Assembly: GCF_020023385.1 (NCBI RefSeq)
Contig: NZ_JAIQCL010000008.1
Span: forward strand, 115,755 to 179,754
Reading direction: 5' to 3'
Source: Planococcus circulans
Lineage (GTDB): Bacteria > Bacillota > Bacilli > Bacillales_A > Planococcaceae
Length of the DNA: 64,000 nt
The translations under genes were made by a program, and so were the position numbers. The notes under the pieces were generated by a model that was not told the DNA's origin, made no database searches, and saw only the letters and a list, made by a program, of their open reading frames with translations. Positions 17,643 through 27,289 of this stretch are shown here, one piece after another (positions within the stretch are counted from its first letter, which is position 1; every line of letters begins with the position of its first letter).

Positions 17643-18920
17643 ATGAAAAAGTTTTCGAAAGAAGAAAAAAGCTGGGCTTTATACGATTGGGGGAGTTCCG
17701 CCTACTCCATCATCATCACGACAGCAGTTTTCCCCATTTATTATAAAGCATCTGCTACTGAAGCCGGTGTCAGTTTATCCGATTCGACGGCTTACTTGGG
17801 CTACACGATTGCGATTTTCACATTTATTTTGGCGATGATCGGCCCTATACTGGGAACCATTGCTGATTACCAGGGCATGAAGAAAAAGTTTTTTACCGCC
17901 TTTTTCCTGTTGGGCACCATCTCTACCGCCCTACTGGCATTTGTCCCAAGTGAAAACTGGTTATTGATGCTGATCTGTTATGTCTTCGCGGCTCTCGGAG
18001 CGACCGGTGCCAACTTGTTCTATGACGCATTTATTGTCGATGTCACTACAGAAAAACGGATGAACAGCGTTTCTGCCTTTGGCTACGGACTTGGCTATAT
18101 TGGCTCAACCATCCCATTTATCCTATCGATTGCCATCATCCTGCTGGCTCAAAATGGCGTATTGCCCATTTCTGCCACCGTTGCCAGCCGCATTGCTTTT
18201 TTGATTACCGCCGTTTGGTGGGCTTGCTTCTCACTTCCAATGTTCCGCCATGTTAAGCAAATCCATTATATCGAGCGAGAACCTAATCCTGTCCATCAAA
18301 GTTTTAAGCGGCTCGGAAAAACCATCAAAGAAATACGCCAGTACCGTGCGTTATTCCTGTTCCTGATTGCTTACTTCTTTTATATCGACGGAGTCGGCAC
18401 AATCATTTCCCTCTCCACAGCGTATGGGACTGATTTGGGGCTTAGCGCCACCAACCTCCTCATTGTCCTGTTTGTCACCCAGGTTGTAGCTGCTCCATTT
18501 GCCATCCTTTACGGGCGGTTGGCAAATCGGTTCACCGGCAAGAAAATGCTGTACGTAGGAATCTGCGTGTATATTGTGGTCTGTATTTATGCCTTTTTCT
18601 TAGAAACCATTACGGATTTCTGGATCTTGGCTATGCTCGTCGCTACCAGCCAGGGTGGCATTCAGGCACTCAGCCGTTCTTATTTCGGCAAGTTGGTGCC
18701 GAAAGAAAATTCAAACGAATTTTTCGGCTTCTATAATGTTTTCGGTAAATTCGCCGCAATCACAGGTCCCCTGCTTGTAGCAGTCACCTCACAAGTGACC
18801 GGCAATTCAAGCATGGGTGTATTCAGCCTGGTGATCCTATTCGTTATCGGTCTCATCGTCCTGTCCCGCGTGCCCGAACCAAAACCGCACGAGCCAGTAG
18901 ATAAGGTGGCAGCTGAGTAG
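17643..18920 (+). CDS. UMF1-family MFS transporter
   Basis: A 425-residue membrane protein with 12 predicted helices. The N-terminal SWALYDWGSSAYSIIITTAVFP and the GATGANLFYDAFIVDVT segment mark the UMF1/Atg22-like branch of the major facilitator superfamily. Atg22 in yeast exports amino acids from the vacuole; substrates of the bacterial members are not known. The ATG follows AAAGGGG. A hairpin occupies the leader, and a copy of the stop-codon-linked repeat begins on the base after its TAG. Confidence 0.85.
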   Translation: MKKFSKEEKSWALYDWGSSAYSIIITTAVFPIYYKASATEAGVSLSDSTAYLGYTIAIFTFILAMIGPILGTIADYQGMKKKFFTAFFLLGTISTALLAFVPSENWLLMLICYVFAALGATGANLFYDAFIVDVTTEKRMNSVSAFGYGLGYIGSTIPFILSIAIILLAQNGVLPISATVASRIAFLITAVWWACFSLPMFRHVKQIHYIEREPNPVHQSFKRLGKTIKEIRQYRALFLFLIAYFFYIDGVGTIISLSTAYGTDLGLSATNLLIVLFVTQVVAAPFAILYGRLANRFTGKKMLYVGICVYIVVCIYAFFLETITDFWILAMLVATSQGGIQALSRSYFGKLVPKENSNEFFGFYNVFGKFAAITGPLLVAVTSQVTGNSSMGVFSLVILFVIGLIVLSRVPEPKPHEPVDKVAAE

Positions 18921-19080
18921 GAAAAGCGGAAGCAGCCGCACAGCTCCGACAGGCATAAACGGTCTGGCGAAGCGGCGTCCTTTCCCGCACAGCCAGAGTG
19001 GCTTATGACCCAAGCAGTTGGCCGTTGGAGCTGGACAACACGAAAAGCGGAAGCAGCCGTTTAGCCCCGACAAGCACCAC
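18921..19080 (+). repeat. Stop-codon-linked hairpin repeat, one full and one partial unit
   Basis: GAAAAGCGGAAGC begins on the first base after the TAG of the MFS gene. The full unit ends at about 19040 with GGAGCTGGACA; a second, partial unit starts at 19042. The central stem uses TCTGGC (18963-18968) with GCCAGA (18992-18997), where other copies use ACCAGC with GCTGGT. Confidence 0.85.
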
Positions 19081-19098
19081 AATCAACCCCAAATAAAA

Positions 19099-19133
19099 AG
19101 GTGTCCGCCAATCCATCTGGCGGACACCTTTTT
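19099..19133. terminator. Bidirectional terminator
   Basis: AAAAAGGTGTCCGCCA pairs with its complement around a short loop, with T/A runs at both ends. It serves the MFS gene and the convergent YtxH gene. Confidence 0.92.
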
Positions 19134-19138
19134 CGGTA

Positions 19139-19933
19139 TTAATTTTTATTTTTATCTTCAGCCTTTACAGTTACGCTGCCGGTGCTGTCTTTTTGCACAG
19201 ATGCATCGCCAAGTTCAACAACTTCGATGCCGCTTTTTTCTTTATCGGCTTCCTTGTCGGCTTTTTTGATTTCTTTTTCTACCGCTTTTTCGGCTTTTTC
19301 ATGTTCTTTTTCAGCCTTTTCTTGCTCTTTTGCTTCTTTTTGGACGACTTTTTCTTGTTTCTTCAACTCTTTTTCTTCCTGTTTTTCAACACGTTTTGCT
19401 TTAAGCTCATCAGCTTTGCCTTTAGCTTTTTCAGTAATGCCGCTAGTCTTATCTTTGAGTTGATTGGCTTTTTCTTTCACTTGATCCATTGCGCCGCCTG
19501 AACTTTCATCGTTCCCGTCCTTAGAGCTGGACGCCTTTTCTTTAACGATTTCCTGAAGTTCCTTACCGCTCTTTGGAGCGAACAATAGACCTGCTGCTGC
19601 ACCGATAACTGCACCGGTTGCTGCACCAGCTAAGAAACCGCCGCCTCCGCCGCTTTCTTTACGTTCAGCTTCTGTTGGCTGCGGCGCTTGGATCTTACCG
19701 CCGCGCACAAGACGCTCTTCCACTTCTTCTACGATTTCGTACAGCGTACGTCCTTTAGCTTCAACGAGTGACACGCTCATGTGATAGTCAGCTAAATCTT
19801 CCTGATCTCTCACAACGATGACGTCATAATCGGTTGAATCCGATTTATCTTCCAGCATCTCTGCTTGGTACCCTTTTTTCTCTAATGCTTCACGTACTGA
19901 CGTAAATGGATGTTCGACTGCAATTTTCACCAT
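19139..19933 (-). CDS. YtxH-domain protein with a UPF0180-like front and a charged coiled tail
   Basis: A 264-residue protein in three parts. Residues 1-80 resemble the small UPF0180/YkuS family (IAVEHPFTSVREALEKKGYQ and YDVIVVRDQEDLADY). Residues 96-125 form a glycine/alanine-rich hydrophobic stretch followed by LLFAPKSGKELQE, the YtxH signature. Residues 130-245 are almost all Lys, Glu, Ala and Gln and should form a long coiled coil. YtxH proteins are linked to general stress and desiccation; the role of this combination is unknown. The ATG has GGGAG 10 bases upstream. Confidence 0.75.
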   Translation of the reverse strand: MVKIAVEHPFTSVREALEKKGYQAEMLEDKSDSTDYDVIVVRDQEDLADYHMSVSLVEAKGRTLYEIVEEVEERLVRGGKIQAPQPTEAERKESGGGGGFLAGAATGAVIGAAAGLLFAPKSGKELQEIVKEKASSSKDGNDESSGGAMDQVKEKANQLKDKTSGITEKAKGKADELKAKRVEKQEEKELKKQEKVVQKEAKEQEKAEKEHEKAEKAVEKEIKKADKEADKEKSGIEVVELGDASVQKDSTGSVTVKAEDKNKN

Positions 19934-20021
19934 GTTCTGTCCACTCCCTTTTCAAAAGTCTATATTTCACTGTTTCCCCTCAATTGCGAAATTATAAACT
20001 TCTTTCTAAAAATTCGGTAAT

Positions 20022-20510
20022 TTACTGCCAGATTTTTATTCTGTCCGTATTCATCAAGCGAGCCGCCAGAACAATGCCCAATACAGCACCGCTCAAGCTG
20101 GAAATGAAGAATGGAGGAATAAAAAATAATGCCCCAAACTCTGTACCCAGCAAAAGCTTGGCATAAGGTACGGCAACCAAGGAAGCGATTATTCCCGTAC
20201 CCACTACTTCCCCTAAAGCAGCAATCCAGATTTTTCCGAACCTCGCATACATGAGTCCAGCCAGCAAAGCCCCGATCATTCCTCCAGGAAAAGCCAATAG
20301 AGATCCGGTCCCTGTCAAAATTCTGACGACACCCGTCAAAAAAGCGATCACTACCGCCGGACCGGGTCCAAAAAGAACCGCGGCGATAACATTGATGGCA
20401 TGCTGGATTGGATATGCACGAGCAATTCCAGCTGGAAAATAAACAAAAGCAGATCCAGCCACTCCGATAGCGACGAACATCGCCATCAAGATGAGTTTTC
20501 TTGTCTTCAT
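20022..20510 (-). CDS. thiW: ECF transporter substrate-binding component for a thiazole precursor
   Basis: A 162-residue membrane protein with five or six helices. GSAFVYFPAGIARAYPIQHAINV and the FPGGMIGALLAGLMYARFG region are typical of ThiW. ThiW binds the thiazole moiety of thiamine and works with the shared EcfA/A'/T energising module, which is encoded elsewhere. It is the last gene of the TPP-controlled operon, overlapping thiE by 4 bases. Confidence 0.9.
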   Translation of the reverse strand: MKTRKLILMAMFVAIGVAGSAFVYFPAGIARAYPIQHAINVIAAVLFGPGPAVVIAFLTGVVRILTGTGSLLAFPGGMIGALLAGLMYARFGKIWIAALGEVVGTGIIASLVAVPYAKLLLGTEFGALFFIPPFFISSLSGAVLGIVLAARLMNTDRIKIWQ

Positions 20511-21160
20511 TTCCCTGCACCTTCTTTACAGGAAGACTGGAAGGCAGCAATTTGCGCTGCAATATCTTCTGCTTCCGCTATAGCGGATATCACGGCAATC
20601 CCTGAAACACCGGATTGCCATACGTGATTGGCATTATCGGGTGTGATCCCGCCGATTCCCACAATCGGCAAGTCCGGAAACTCATTTTTGACGAGTAGAA
20701 TTTCTTTGACGCCGGCAGGCTTTTTCGCATCCGCCTTGGAGGTCGTCCCGAAGACCGGGCCCATTCCGATATAATCCGCTCCGTCCTTCACAGCCGTTCG
20801 CGCTTCTTCCAGGGAGTGGACGGAAACGCCCAGAAGTTTTTCCTTGCCGATCATTTTACGGGTCTGTCCAGCAGCCAGATCGTCCTGCCCGATGTGCACC
20901 CCATCCGCTCCAACTTGGCATGCCAGGTCGACCAGGTCGTTGATGATGAACGGAACACCATATTCACTGCATAGTTGTTGGCATTGTTCAGCGAATTCAA
21001 CCAATGTTGCACCCGTCAAAGCTCCCACCCCTTTTTCTCTCAACTGAAAATGGGTGATGCCGCCTTTCAAAGCCGCCTCCAATACTTCCACCAGATTTCT
21101 TTTTCCCGAATTTCGGGAGCCCATTATAAAATAGATGGCCGGTTTATCGGAAAACTTCAA
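20507..21160 (-). CDS. thiE: Thiamine phosphate synthase
   Basis: A 217-residue TIM-barrel enzyme that joins HMP pyrophosphate and thiazole phosphate into thiamine phosphate. Pyrophosphate- and Mg-binding motifs include QLREKG near residue 38, FIINDLVDLA, GVHIGQDDL, and GPVFGTTSKAD near 130. An upstream in-frame extension is open, but GGGAGGTGG stands 6 bases before the TTG at 21160, which fits the usual length. It overlaps thiD by 17 bases. Confidence 0.93.
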   Translation of the reverse strand: MKFSDKPAIYFIMGSRNSGKRNLVEVLEAALKGGITHFQLREKGVGALTGATLVEFAEQCQQLCSEYGVPFIINDLVDLACQVGADGVHIGQDDLAAGQTRKMIGKEKLLGVSVHSLEEARTAVKDGADYIGMGPVFGTTSKADAKKPAGVKEILLVKNEFPDLPIVGIGGITPDNANHVWQSGVSGIAVISAIAEAEDIAAQIAAFQSSCKEGAGK

Positions 21161-21989
21161 TGTTCGCCACCTCCCTGTTTTTTTCAAGTCTTGCTTTATA
21201 CGCGGCATGATTGGTTGGTCCATGCCCCGAACCGATATTCAACGGTTCACTGAGCGCAGCCTGGATGAATTGCTTTGCCGTATGGACAGCATCCTGCAGT
21301 TCCTGTCCTTTGGCCAACTGTGCGGTCACGGCCGCTGCAAAGGTGCAGCCTGTCCCATGTGTCTGATCCGTTGCAACCCGGGTTGAGCGGTACAACAGCG
21401 ATTCTCCGTTATCCTGCAATAAGTAATCCTCTGCATATTCAGGGTCGCTCCCATGTCCGCCTTTGATGACGACAGCCTCAGCTCCCAGCGATAAAATCTT
21501 TTCAGCAGCCCGCCGGCGGCTGAAGGAATCTGTGATTGCGATGCCTGTCAGCGCTTCTGCCTCCGGGATGTTCGGCGTTACCAGCAAAGCCAGCGGCAGC
21601 AAGTGGACTTTAAGCGCTTCCACTGCCTCCTGCTGCAACAAATTGGCACCGCCCTTCGCAATCATCACCGGGTCTACTATCAGATTTCCCCACCCATACT
21701 CTCGAACGGCCGCAGCATTTTCCTTAATGATTTCCGGATTGAACAGCATGCCCGTTTTCACAGCCGCAATCTCGAAATCACTTCCCACTGCCTTCAATTG
21801 CGTCTTTACAGCCTGAGACGACATTGGGTAGATGTCTGTGACTCCCGTCGTATTCTGAGCCGTCACGGCCGTGATTACAGATGTGCCATAGACACCGAGC
21901 TCCTGAAATGTTTTCAGGTCCGCCTGGATCCCGGCGCCTCCTCCAGAATCCGATCCGGCTATCGTCAACGTTTGTGGAATTTTACTCAT
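21144..21989 (-). CDS. thiD: Hydroxymethylpyrimidine / HMP-phosphate kinase
   Basis: A 281-residue ribokinase-fold kinase that phosphorylates HMP twice. [19 protein letters not shown] at the N-terminus, DPVMIAKGG in the middle and [13 protein letters not shown] near 210 are the diagnostic motifs; the last holds the catalytic Asp/GTGC anion hole. It lies in the salvage operon between thiM and thiE. Confidence 0.95.
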   Translation of the reverse strand: MSKIPQTLTIAGSDSGGGAGIQADLKTFQELGVYGTSVITAVTAQNTTGVTDIYPMSSQAVKTQLKAVGSDFEIAAVKTGMLFNPEIIKENAAAVREYGWGNLIVDPVMIAKGGANLLQQEAVEALKVHLLPLALLVTPNIPEAEALTGIAITDSFSRRRAAEKILSLGAEAVVIKGGHGSDPEYAEDYLLQDNGESLLYRSTRVATDQTHGTGCTFAAAVTAQLAKGQELQDAVHTAKQFIQAALSEPLNIGSGHGPTNHAAYKARLEKNREVANIEVFR

Positions 21990-22000
21990 AGTATTTCCTC

Positions 22001-22771
22001 CTATAAATAGACATGTTCTTTCACTTCACTGTCCGTCAGCCTGGCAAGTTGATTGAGGAAAGCGACTTGAAAATCCCCTGGAAGAACTGCAGACTTCGCG
22101 GCCTTCTGTCCAGCAATCGCATAAAAGTGCAGCGCATTGCCGACAGTCTTTAAAGGATCCTCTGGTTGGACTGCCAAGGCTGCAGCCACAATACTGCTGA
22201 GCAAACAGCCCGTTCCCGTAATCGAAGCCATGATCGGATCACCAAAAGAAATTTCCGTTACACTTTTTCCGTCTGTGACAATATCCGTTTTTCCAGTGAC
22301 TGCGACTACCAACCCTAATTTCTGAGCAGTGGAGACGGCAAGTTCTCTGACGTCCAGGAGCCCTTCTCCGGCATCAACACCTTTTGACTGCCACTGTTTC
22401 CCGGCTATAGCTGCAAGCTCTCCTGCGTTGCACCGAAGGACGCTGACGTCAACTGTGTCCAGAATTTCGCGGACCGCCTGCTTTCGAAAGTTACTGGCTC
22501 CTACGCCGACAGGATCCAGGACCACAGGTATTCCCAGCCGATTGGCCGATACTCCGGCAATCAGCATACTTTTCAAAGATTGTGCATGTAAAGTTCCGAT
22601 ATTCAACGACAACGCCTTCGACATTGCAGCAAGTTCTGCCGCTTCTTCAGGTGCTTCTCCCATGACCGGGGATGCACCGATCGCCAGCAGCCCATTGGCT
22701 TGAAAATTGGAAACAACATGATTGGTGATGCAATGGACAAGCGGATTTTCACTTCTTATCTGCTGGAGCAT
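22001..22771 (-). CDS. thiM: Hydroxyethylthiazole kinase
   Basis: A 256-residue kinase that phosphorylates the salvaged thiazole alcohol. [21 protein letters not shown] near residue 12, [10 protein letters not shown] near 95, and the GTGCLLSS active-site loop near 195 identify it. ATG 22771 is 6 bases after AGGTG and immediately follows the tenA stop; a GTG at 22780 overlaps that site and is less likely. Confidence 0.94.
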   Translation of the reverse strand: MLQQIRSENPLVHCITNHVVSNFQANGLLAIGASPVMGEAPEEAAELAAMSKALSLNIGTLHAQSLKSMLIAGVSANRLGIPVVLDPVGVGASNFRKQAVREILDTVDVSVLRCNAGELAAIAGKQWQSKGVDAGEGLLDVRELAVSTAQKLGLVVAVTGKTDIVTDGKSVTEISFGDPIMASITGTGCLLSSIVAAALAVQPEDPLKTVGNALHFYAIAGQKAAKSAVLPGDFQVAFLNQLARLTDSEVKEHVYL

Positions 22772-22772
22772 A

Positions 22773-23456
22773 TTAGACACCTACTTTGTCGATGGAATCT
22801 ACGGACCAGGATTCTTTTTTCCAAGCCTGATCCCAGAAATTCCATTCATAATAGCTGCTCTTCCGGAAACGGTTTTTCAACTCCTGCCGGCGCGTTTCCG
22901 GCAGCCCTTCTGCCAGCCTGTCCATACGGGCAATCTGTTCGTTGACTAATGCCCCAAACTCCTCGGAACCATAAGTTGCGATCCACCGGTTGTAGATCGG
23001 ATGATCGGGTTCCGCATTTTTCAACCGCTCTCCAATTTCGTAATAAAGCCAGTAGCAAGGTAAAATGGACGCCAGCACATCCGCTAAATCGCCTTCGGAT
23101 GAGCGGTACATATGCGATACATAGGCGTAAGCGGTCGGAGAAGGTTCAAAAACAGTCCACTCTTCTTCAGTGACTTCGAGAATTTCCATGAACGATTCAT
23201 GAAGCGCCAGCTCAGCACTGCAGGTATGTGCAGAATGGATGGCAAAACGCTGAGTGGTTTCCAGATCTGCAGCTTTGGATGCGCCAATAGCCTGCACTTT
23301 CGCAAAATGCGTCAAATAATAGGCATCCTGCATTACATAAAAGCGAAATCTATCAATCGGCAACGTCCCGTCTTCGATTCCTTTCACAAATGGGTGATCA
23401 AAACTAGCTTGCCACAGGGTGTCGCATTCTTTTCTTACTTCTTTGCAAAATGTCAT
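22773..23456 (-). CDS. tenA: Thiaminase II / aminopyrimidine aminohydrolase
   Basis: A 227-residue all-helical TenA protein that frees the HMP pyrimidine from degraded thiamine for reuse. DAYYLTHFAKVQA, the catalytic Cys region LPCYWLYYEIGERL and YEWNFWDQA at the C-terminus are typical. ATG 23456 has AAGGAG 7 bases upstream; the longer open frame would run into the riboswitch. It is the first gene of the tenA-thiM-thiD-thiE-thiW operon. With no thiC or thiG in view, the set looks built for salvage. Confidence 0.94.
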   Translation of the reverse strand: MTFCKEVRKECDTLWQASFDHPFVKGIEDGTLPIDRFRFYVMQDAYYLTHFAKVQAIGASKAADLETTQRFAIHSAHTCSAELALHESFMEILEVTEEEWTVFEPSPTAYAYVSHMYRSSEGDLADVLASILPCYWLYYEIGERLKNAEPDHPIYNRWIATYGSEEFGALVNEQIARMDRLAEGLPETRRQELKNRFRKSSYYEWNFWDQAWKKESWSVDSIDKVGV

Positions 23457-23483
23457 TTCTCCATCTCCTTTTCTTCCACAAAA

Positions 23484-23519
23484 CAAAAAACACCGCTTCC
23501 CAGTAAAGGGAAGCGGCGT
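23484..23519 (-). terminator. Riboswitch-controlled terminator of the thiamine operon
   Basis: CGCCGCTTCCC pairs with GGGAAGCGGTG around a 6-base loop, followed by TTTTTTG on the minus strand. It lies between the TPP aptamer and tenA, so it should form when TPP is bound. Confidence 0.9.
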
Positions 23520-23548
23520 ATGCAGTCGATAATGGAAATAGCAGACGG

Positions 23549-23640
23549 CCGCCACTTCCCTCCGCTGGTATGATCCAGATCAGGTTCAAAGGGTCCAGGC
23601 TTATGCCCGTCTCAGCCGATATCCGGCTCCCCTAGTGGTG
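23549..23640 (-). promoter_or_regulatory. TPP riboswitch (thi box)
   Basis: On the minus strand the aptamer reads from ACTAGGGGAGCC through GGCTGAGACGG and the conserved TTGAACCTGATCTGGATCAT to ACCAGCGGAGGGAAGT. The CUGAGA and ACCUGAUCUGG blocks that bind pyrimidine and pyrophosphate are intact. It represses tenA-thiW by termination when thiamine is plentiful. Any promoter must overlap the 3' end of the neighbouring ATPase gene. Confidence 0.96.
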
Positions 23641-23665
23641 TTTTTTAGTTGTGTTTTCGAAATCA

Positions 23666-24790
23666 CTATATCATAGTTTCAGAAAATTCTACAGCTTTTA
23701 TGCGATTTCCCGTTTCCGCATCAAAAAAGTGTACGTGGCTCATATCAAAAGCAAGCGTTGCCGTATCACCCGCTTCAATTGTGGTAGAAGCATCAATGCG
23801 TGCGATGAATTCCTGATCCGCATATACGGCATAGAGGATGGTTTCAGCCCCTGTCAATTCAGAAACTGTAATGGTCGCTTCGAATTCACTTGCTGGGAAA
23901 CCCGACAAATCTTCGTTATTGACATGAATATGTTCCGGCCGGATGCCTAAAGTCACCGCCTTGCCATCATACCCTTCATTTCTCAGCATCGTCATTACAG
24001 ATGAGGGAATATCAATCACTTTATCCCCCATCAAATAGGTACCTTTATCAATTCTTCCTTCAAAAAAGTTCATCGCAGGAGAACCGATAAAACTGCCTAC
24101 AAACCGATTTTCCGGGAAATCATACACTTCTTTCGGAGAGCCGACCTGTTGGATTAACCCATCCTTCATAACCACGATCCGGCTGGCCATCGTCATGGCT
24201 TCCGTCTGATCGTGCGTTACATAAATAGTGGTGGTTTTCAGCCGCCTGTGCAATTTAGCAATTTCGGCACGCATTTGGACTCTCAATTTGGCATCCAGAT
24301 TGGACAGCGGCTCATCCATCAGAAAGACCTTAGCGTCACGAACTATGGCACGGCCAAGAGCTACACGCTGGCGCTGCCCGCCCGACAACGCTTTCGGTTT
24401 TCTGTCCAAAAATTCCTCCAGGCCAAGGATTGCGGCAGCTTCATCGACACGACGCTTAATTTCCGCCTTTTTGAACTTCCGGAGCTTCAGTCCAAACGCC
24501 ATGTTTTCATAGACTGACATATGCGGATACAAAGCGTAATTCTGGAAGACCATCGCAATATCGCGTTCCTTCGGCTCTACCTCATTCATCCGTTTGCCAT
24601 CTATATGAAATTCACCTTCTGTTATTTCCTCTAAGCCGGCTATCATCCGAAGAGTGGTTGATTTTCCGCATCCTGACGGTCCGACAAAAACGATGAATTC
24701 TTCATCTTTAATATGGAGAGTGAAATTTGACACGGCAAGAGCACCTTTATCATACCTTTTCCCCAGATTATTAATTTCAATCTCTGCCAT
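23666..24790 (-). CDS. msmX: Sugar ABC transporter ATP-binding protein (MsmX/UgpC type)
   Basis: A 374-residue ATPase that powers carbohydrate importers. Walker A GPSGCGKST, Q-loop FQNYALYPHM, signature LSGGQRQRV, Walker B FLMDEPLSNLDA and the switch His in YVTHD are all intact. The C-terminal 130 residues form the regulatory OB-fold typical of MalK/MsmX. In Bacillus one MsmX serves several importers, and this copy lies divergent from a permease operon that lacks an ATPase, so it probably energises at least that one. Confidence 0.9.
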   Translation of the reverse strand: MAEIEINNLGKRYDKGALAVSNFTLHIKDEEFIVFVGPSGCGKSTTLRMIAGLEEITEGEFHIDGKRMNEVEPKERDIAMVFQNYALYPHMSVYENMAFGLKLRKFKKAEIKRRVDEAAAILGLEEFLDRKPKALSGGQRQRVALGRAIVRDAKVFLMDEPLSNLDAKLRVQMRAEIAKLHRRLKTTTIYVTHDQTEAMTMASRIVVMKDGLIQQVGSPKEVYDFPENRFVGSFIGSPAMNFFEGRIDKGTYLMGDKVIDIPSSVMTMLRNEGYDGKAVTLGIRPEHIHVNNEDLSGFPASEFEATITVSELTGAETILYAVYADQEFIARIDASTTIEAGDTATLAFDMSHVHFFDAETGNRIKAVEFSETMI

Positions 24791-24858
24791 TTCGCATTCT
24801 CCTTTCCCGCTATTTTATTCTTAATTATAGTCAATTGTCGGTAAATTACAAATACCTA

Positions 24859-24888
24859 TTGGAATTTCAAATAGAAGTGATGTATACT
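24859..24888 (+). promoter_or_regulatory. Promoter of the sugar ABC operon
   Basis: TTGGAA and TATACT are separated by 18 bases, about 150 bases upstream of the lipoprotein start. I see no clear operator in the long leader. Confidence 0.4.
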
Positions 24889-25038
24889 CCTTATTATTAA
24901 GTAAATAGAATATTTAGTTAATAAGATATAAATGAGATGGACTTCACTGTGCTCCGGTTCGTTGGATTCCGAGAATCACTTCGTAAGTCGAAGATTTTCA
25001 GAACTACATCATAATTTTATAAAAAGGAGTGTCATCCA

Positions 25039-26361
25039 ATGAAAAACATACGAATTTCCATGCTTCTTCTGACAATCCTGACTCTGACGCTAAGTGGCTG
25101 CGCCGGCTTCCAGACCAGCAACAATGAAGAAGCCAATGTTAACGAAGATGGCAAAACAGTCGTTGATTTCTGGTCTTTCTGGGGTTCGGAACTCAGACGC
25201 CCCATCATTGACAAAATCGTCGCTGACTTCAATGAATCCCAGGATGAAATCGAAGTCAGACATACGTACAGCCCTTGGGGAGACATCTGGACCAAAGAGC
25301 TGGCTGCCATTGCAGCGGGCAATCCTCCTGATGTCGTAATCAATGACATCAACGCTACTGCAATCCGCGGCAAGGAAAATCAGGCCATGAACCTTTCAGA
25401 ATTCATCGATGAAGATTTCTCAGAAAAATTCTATCCTGAACTTTGGGAGGCTACGCTCTATGAAGGCGATTCTTACGGCATCCCTTTCAATACTGATACG
25501 CGCGTCCTCTTCTATAACAAAGACGCCTTTGAAGAAGTCGGTCTGGATCCGGAAGATCCACCGGAAACATGGGCAGAACTGGAAGAATACGCAACTAAGC
25601 TGGATGTAAAGGAGAATGGGGAGTATGACCGCCTCGGCTTCTATCCTCTTTGGGGAGTCGGTTACGATGTCTGGCTGCTGAATGCCAACGGCCAAAACTA
25701 TTTCGGTGAAGACAATAATACAGATACAGTCAACATCAATACAGAAAGAAATGTTGAAGTTTTGAACTGGCTGAAATCTTGGAGAGAAAGAATCGGGGAA
25801 GATGTCGTCAATTCATACCAGGCTCAAATCGACAGTCAGCAGGGAAATCCTTTCTTCAGCGGTGATTTGGCTATGATCGTGCAACAGCCGACTTTCTACC
25901 AGCAAATCAGCGAATATGCGGAAGACCTGAATTTCGGTGTAGTGCAGCTTCCTGAATACGAACCGGGCAGCGGCCACACGAGTTGGGGCGGCGGTTTCGT
26001 AGCTGAAATTCCTGAAGGATCAAGCGATCCGGAAGCCGCATGGGAGTTTATCGAATATCTGACAGGTAAAGAAGCACAGACATACTGGGCAGTGGAAAAC
26101 TTTGATAATATTGCTAATATCGAAGCGGCAGAAGCAGCTTCAGAATCCGATGAGTTAACGGAAGAAGGCCAGATGGTCTATCAGATTGCAGTTGAAAGCA
26201 TGGAAGATACTTTGCTCACACCAGCTCCTGTGGAAGCACCAGGGTTCTACAATTACATCAATCCGCAAGTCGATGAATTCTTCTTGGGCCAAAAGACAGC
26301 CGAAGAAGCACTTGCACAAGCGGAAGAGGATGTGAAAAATTTAATCGAGGAAAACCAGTGA
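25039..26361 (+). CDS. Sugar ABC transporter substrate-binding lipoprotein
   Basis: A 440-residue extracellular binding protein of ABC cluster 1 (family SBP_bac_1). It starts with a lipoprotein signal peptide ending in the lipobox LSGC at residues 18-21. The mature protein begins with a Glu/Asn-rich linker and VVDFWSFWGSE, then has the YGIPFNTDTRVLFYNKDAFEEVG hinge region typical of oligosaccharide binders. The substrate cannot be read from sequence, and no glycosidase or regulator lies nearby. AAGGAG precedes the ATG. Confidence 0.9.
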   Translation: MKNIRISMLLLTILTLTLSGCAGFQTSNNEEANVNEDGKTVVDFWSFWGSELRRPIIDKIVADFNESQDEIEVRHTYSPWGDIWTKELAAIAAGNPPDVVINDINATAIRGKENQAMNLSEFIDEDFSEKFYPELWEATLYEGDSYGIPFNTDTRVLFYNKDAFEEVGLDPEDPPETWAELEEYATKLDVKENGEYDRLGFYPLWGVGYDVWLLNANGQNYFGEDNNTDTVNINTERNVEVLNWLKSWRERIGEDVVNSYQAQIDSQQGNPFFSGDLAMIVQQPTFYQQISEYAEDLNFGVVQLPEYEPGSGHTSWGGGFVAEIPEGSSDPEAAWEFIEYLTGKEAQTYWAVENFDNIANIEAAEAASESDELTEEGQMVYQIAVESMEDTLLTPAPVEAPGFYNYINPQVDEFFLGQKTAEEALAQAEEDVKNLIEENQ

Positions 26362-26377
26362 GCTAGGAGGAAATCCC

Positions 26378-27289
26378 ATGGGAAAAAGAAAATTGACCAT
26401 GAGGCGTAAGGAAAGCATATACGGCTATATTTTCATTTTGCCGTTTATTGTCGGATTCTTCGCTTTCACTGCCGGACCTTTATTGTTTTCTTTAGCAGGA
26501 AGCTTCACAGACTATAATATTACATCACAGATGAATTTCACCGGAGTGGAAAACTACCAATCGCTCATCACGGAAGATGGTCTTTTTCGGACTTCCCTTT
26601 GGAATACAATTTATTACGTTGCGTTTTCCGTCCCTTTGACAACAATAGGCGCTATTTTCATTTCTTCGCTGTTGAATCAGCAGGTCCCAGGCATCCGTTA
26701 TTTCCGGACCTTGTATTATTTGCCCGCTGTACTGTCAGGTGTCGGCGTTTACCTGCTTTGGATGCAATTGCTTGAACCTGGAACCGGGATGGTCAATCTC
26801 GTTCTTGGCTGGGTCGGCATCGACGGTCCGAACTGGCTGTATGATCCGGATTGGACCAAGCCATCCTTAATTTTGATGAAACTTTGGAGTGTCGGCGGAT
26901 CAATGCTCCTCTATCTTGCCAGTATGCAGGGGGTTTCAAAAAATCTCTATGAAGCAGCTGAAATTGATGGAGCGAGCAGATTGCGCCAATTTTTCCATAT
27001 TACAATTCCCATGATTACTCCAGTCATATTTTTCGATGTAGTCACCAGCACGATTGGAGGCTTCCAGATTTTCCAGGAAGCCTACATCATGTCAGGGAAC
27101 GGTGAAGGCGGACCTGCAAATTCCCTGCTGTTCTACAACCTTTATATGTGGAATCAAGCCTTCGAGAATTTCAACATGGGCTATGCCATGGCAATGTCCT
27201 GGATTTTATTTGTTATCGTCTTTGTTTTGACAATCATCAACCTGAAGCTGGCTCCTCGCTGGGTACATTACGAAGGAGAGGAGAAATAA
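26378..27289 (+). CDS. Sugar ABC transporter permease (MalF type)
   Basis: A 303-residue permease with six helices. The EAA coupling loop that contacts the ATPase reads YEAAEIDGASRLRQFFHITIPMI near residue 190. It lies 16 bases after the binding protein gene, and its stop codon touches the start of the second permease. Confidence 0.93.
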   Translation: MGKRKLTMRRKESIYGYIFILPFIVGFFAFTAGPLLFSLAGSFTDYNITSQMNFTGVENYQSLITEDGLFRTSLWNTIYYVAFSVPLTTIGAIFISSLLNQQVPGIRYFRTLYYLPAVLSGVGVYLLWMQLLEPGTGMVNLVLGWVGIDGPNWLYDPDWTKPSLILMKLWSVGGSMLLYLASMQGVSKNLYEAAEIDGASRLRQFFHITIPMITPVIFFDVVTSTIGGFQIFQEAYIMSGNGEGGPANSLLFYNLYMWNQAFENFNMGYAMAMSWILFVIVFVLTIINLKLAPRWVHYEGEEK

